Shown here: positions 5,763 to 5,975 of the stretch, piece by piece
How the letters are laid out: each line of letters begins with the position of its first letter
How positions within the stretch are numbered: the first letter of the stretch is position 1
Assembly (NCBI GenBank): GCA_036399835.1
Contig: DASWMI010000181.1
Coordinates: forward strand, 1-5,975
DNA from: DASYML01 sp036399835
GTDB taxonomy: Bacteria; Acidobacteriota; Blastocatellia; Pyrinomonadales; Pyrinomonadaceae
DNA length: 5,975 bases
Direction: 5' to 3'
The notes under the pieces: model-generated
What the model was told of the DNA's origin: nothing
The model's database searches: none
Seen by the model: the letters and a program-made list of their open reading frames with translations, nothing else
Position numbers and translations under genes: made by a program

Positions 5763-5957
5763 TGGCTGCTCGTTGCTGACCGGAATGTGTTGCATGATTG
5801 AGTATCTCTCTTCGTGAGTTTTCAGGTTCGATTTCTTCTAAAGATGAGAGAGGAAACCAGGCGAGAGCCGAAGTATTAAGGATAACTGCCTGTCGCGTCG
5901 GTCGCTAGGCGGGCTTAAAGAACTAAAGAGCATGGCAACATCGAGAGCATGCAGCCA

Positions 5958-5971
5958 TCTAATCGATTAGA
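5958..5971. repeat. Perfect 14-bp palindrome, operator-like
   Basis: TCTAATCGATTAGA is its own reverse complement with no spacer, which is a common form for a dimeric regulator's binding site. It lies 4 nt from the right edge of the window, so the gene it might serve cannot be seen. A direct repeat AGAGCATG occurs just to its left (5927-5934 and 5944-5951). Confidence 0.3.
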
Positions 5972-5975
5972 ACCA

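Larger units (their letters stand above)
5542..5975. other. 434-nt region without a convincing gene
   Basis: Both strands were read for coding frames, RNA genes and repeats. Only very short frames exist: 19 codons at 5736-5795 and 11 codons at 5923-5958, both minus, neither with a good ribosome binding site. No tRNA can be folded. The region contains an eight-base A run (5641-5648) and four inverted repeats: 5578-5594, 5648-5659, 5723-5762 and 5958-5971. It is long for a spacer in this window and probably holds the promoter and leader of the 74-aa gene. I could not pick out a promoter with confidence. A structured RNA is possible but unproven. Confidence 0.6.

Noticed and set aside
5736..5795. 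19-codon minus frame, a possible small peptide
   Set aside because: Only a weak purine stretch lies upstream of the ATG and it has no recognisable feature. A frame this short is expected by chance.
1..5897. 10-base inverted match between the left edge (1-10) and 5888-5897
   Set aside because: The match stops at ten bases with no extension and no transposase or target duplication, so it does not mark a mobile element.
5923..5958. 11-codon minus frame with three cysteines, a possible leader peptide
   Set aside because: There is no Shine-Dalgarno site upstream, no attenuator structure follows, and no cysteine-related gene is nearby.

Overview
The window is a piece of a bacterial chromosome with fairly high GC content and mostly short intergenic spacers. 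It carries three well-supported minus-strand genes, one well-supported small minus-strand gene, and one probable small plus-strand gene. The first gene joins an FHA domain to a periplasmic DUF5715/M15-like domain. That architecture, together with the Shine-Dalgarno-led TTG start and the PAS-GGDEF-EAL protein, suggests Acidobacteriota, perhaps a Blastocatellia-like lineage. This assignment is an inference from family memory and no ribosomal or other marker gene is present to confirm it.

Layout from left to right: 1-170 is a gene end region with a strong 16-bp terminator hairpin (65-103). At 171-1751 (minus) is a membrane protein with a cytoplasmic FHA phosphothreonine-binding domain, one transmembrane helix and an extracytoplasmic DUF5715/VanY-like domain. 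At 1800-2573 (minus) is 6-phosphogluconolactonase (pgl), 48 nt upstream of the FHA gene on the same strand, so the two probably form a pgl-FHA transcript starting at a TATAAT box just upstream of pgl and ending at the hairpin. At 2574-2739 is a short divergent spacer containing a hairpin whose 17 bases look like a tRNA anticodon arm with a CUA anticodon. At 2740-2937 (plus) is a small probable membrane protein with a good ribosome binding site. It converges on 3009-5018 (minus), a two-helix membrane protein with PAS, GGDEF and EAL domains in which all key catalytic residues are intact. Its 5' leader is about 150 nt long and its ribosome binding site lies inside a small hairpin. At 5317-5541 (minus) is a 74-residue basic protein of unknown function behind a GGAGG site. 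The last 434 nt (5542-5975) hold no convincing gene but several inverted repeats.

Taken together, the window is mostly signalling plus one central-metabolism enzyme. The FHA protein could carry Ser/Thr-kinase phosphorylation signals across the membrane to a cell-wall-related domain. The PAS-GGDEF-EAL protein could make or break c-di-GMP in response to a sensed signal. Pgl supplies the second step of the oxidative pentose phosphate pathway. No mobile element, CRISPR array, rRNA or complete tRNA gene is visible. I do not see a clear-cut new multi-gene system. The most unusual items are the FHA/DUF5715 fusion, the suppressor-like anticodon arm and the two unrecognised small proteins.
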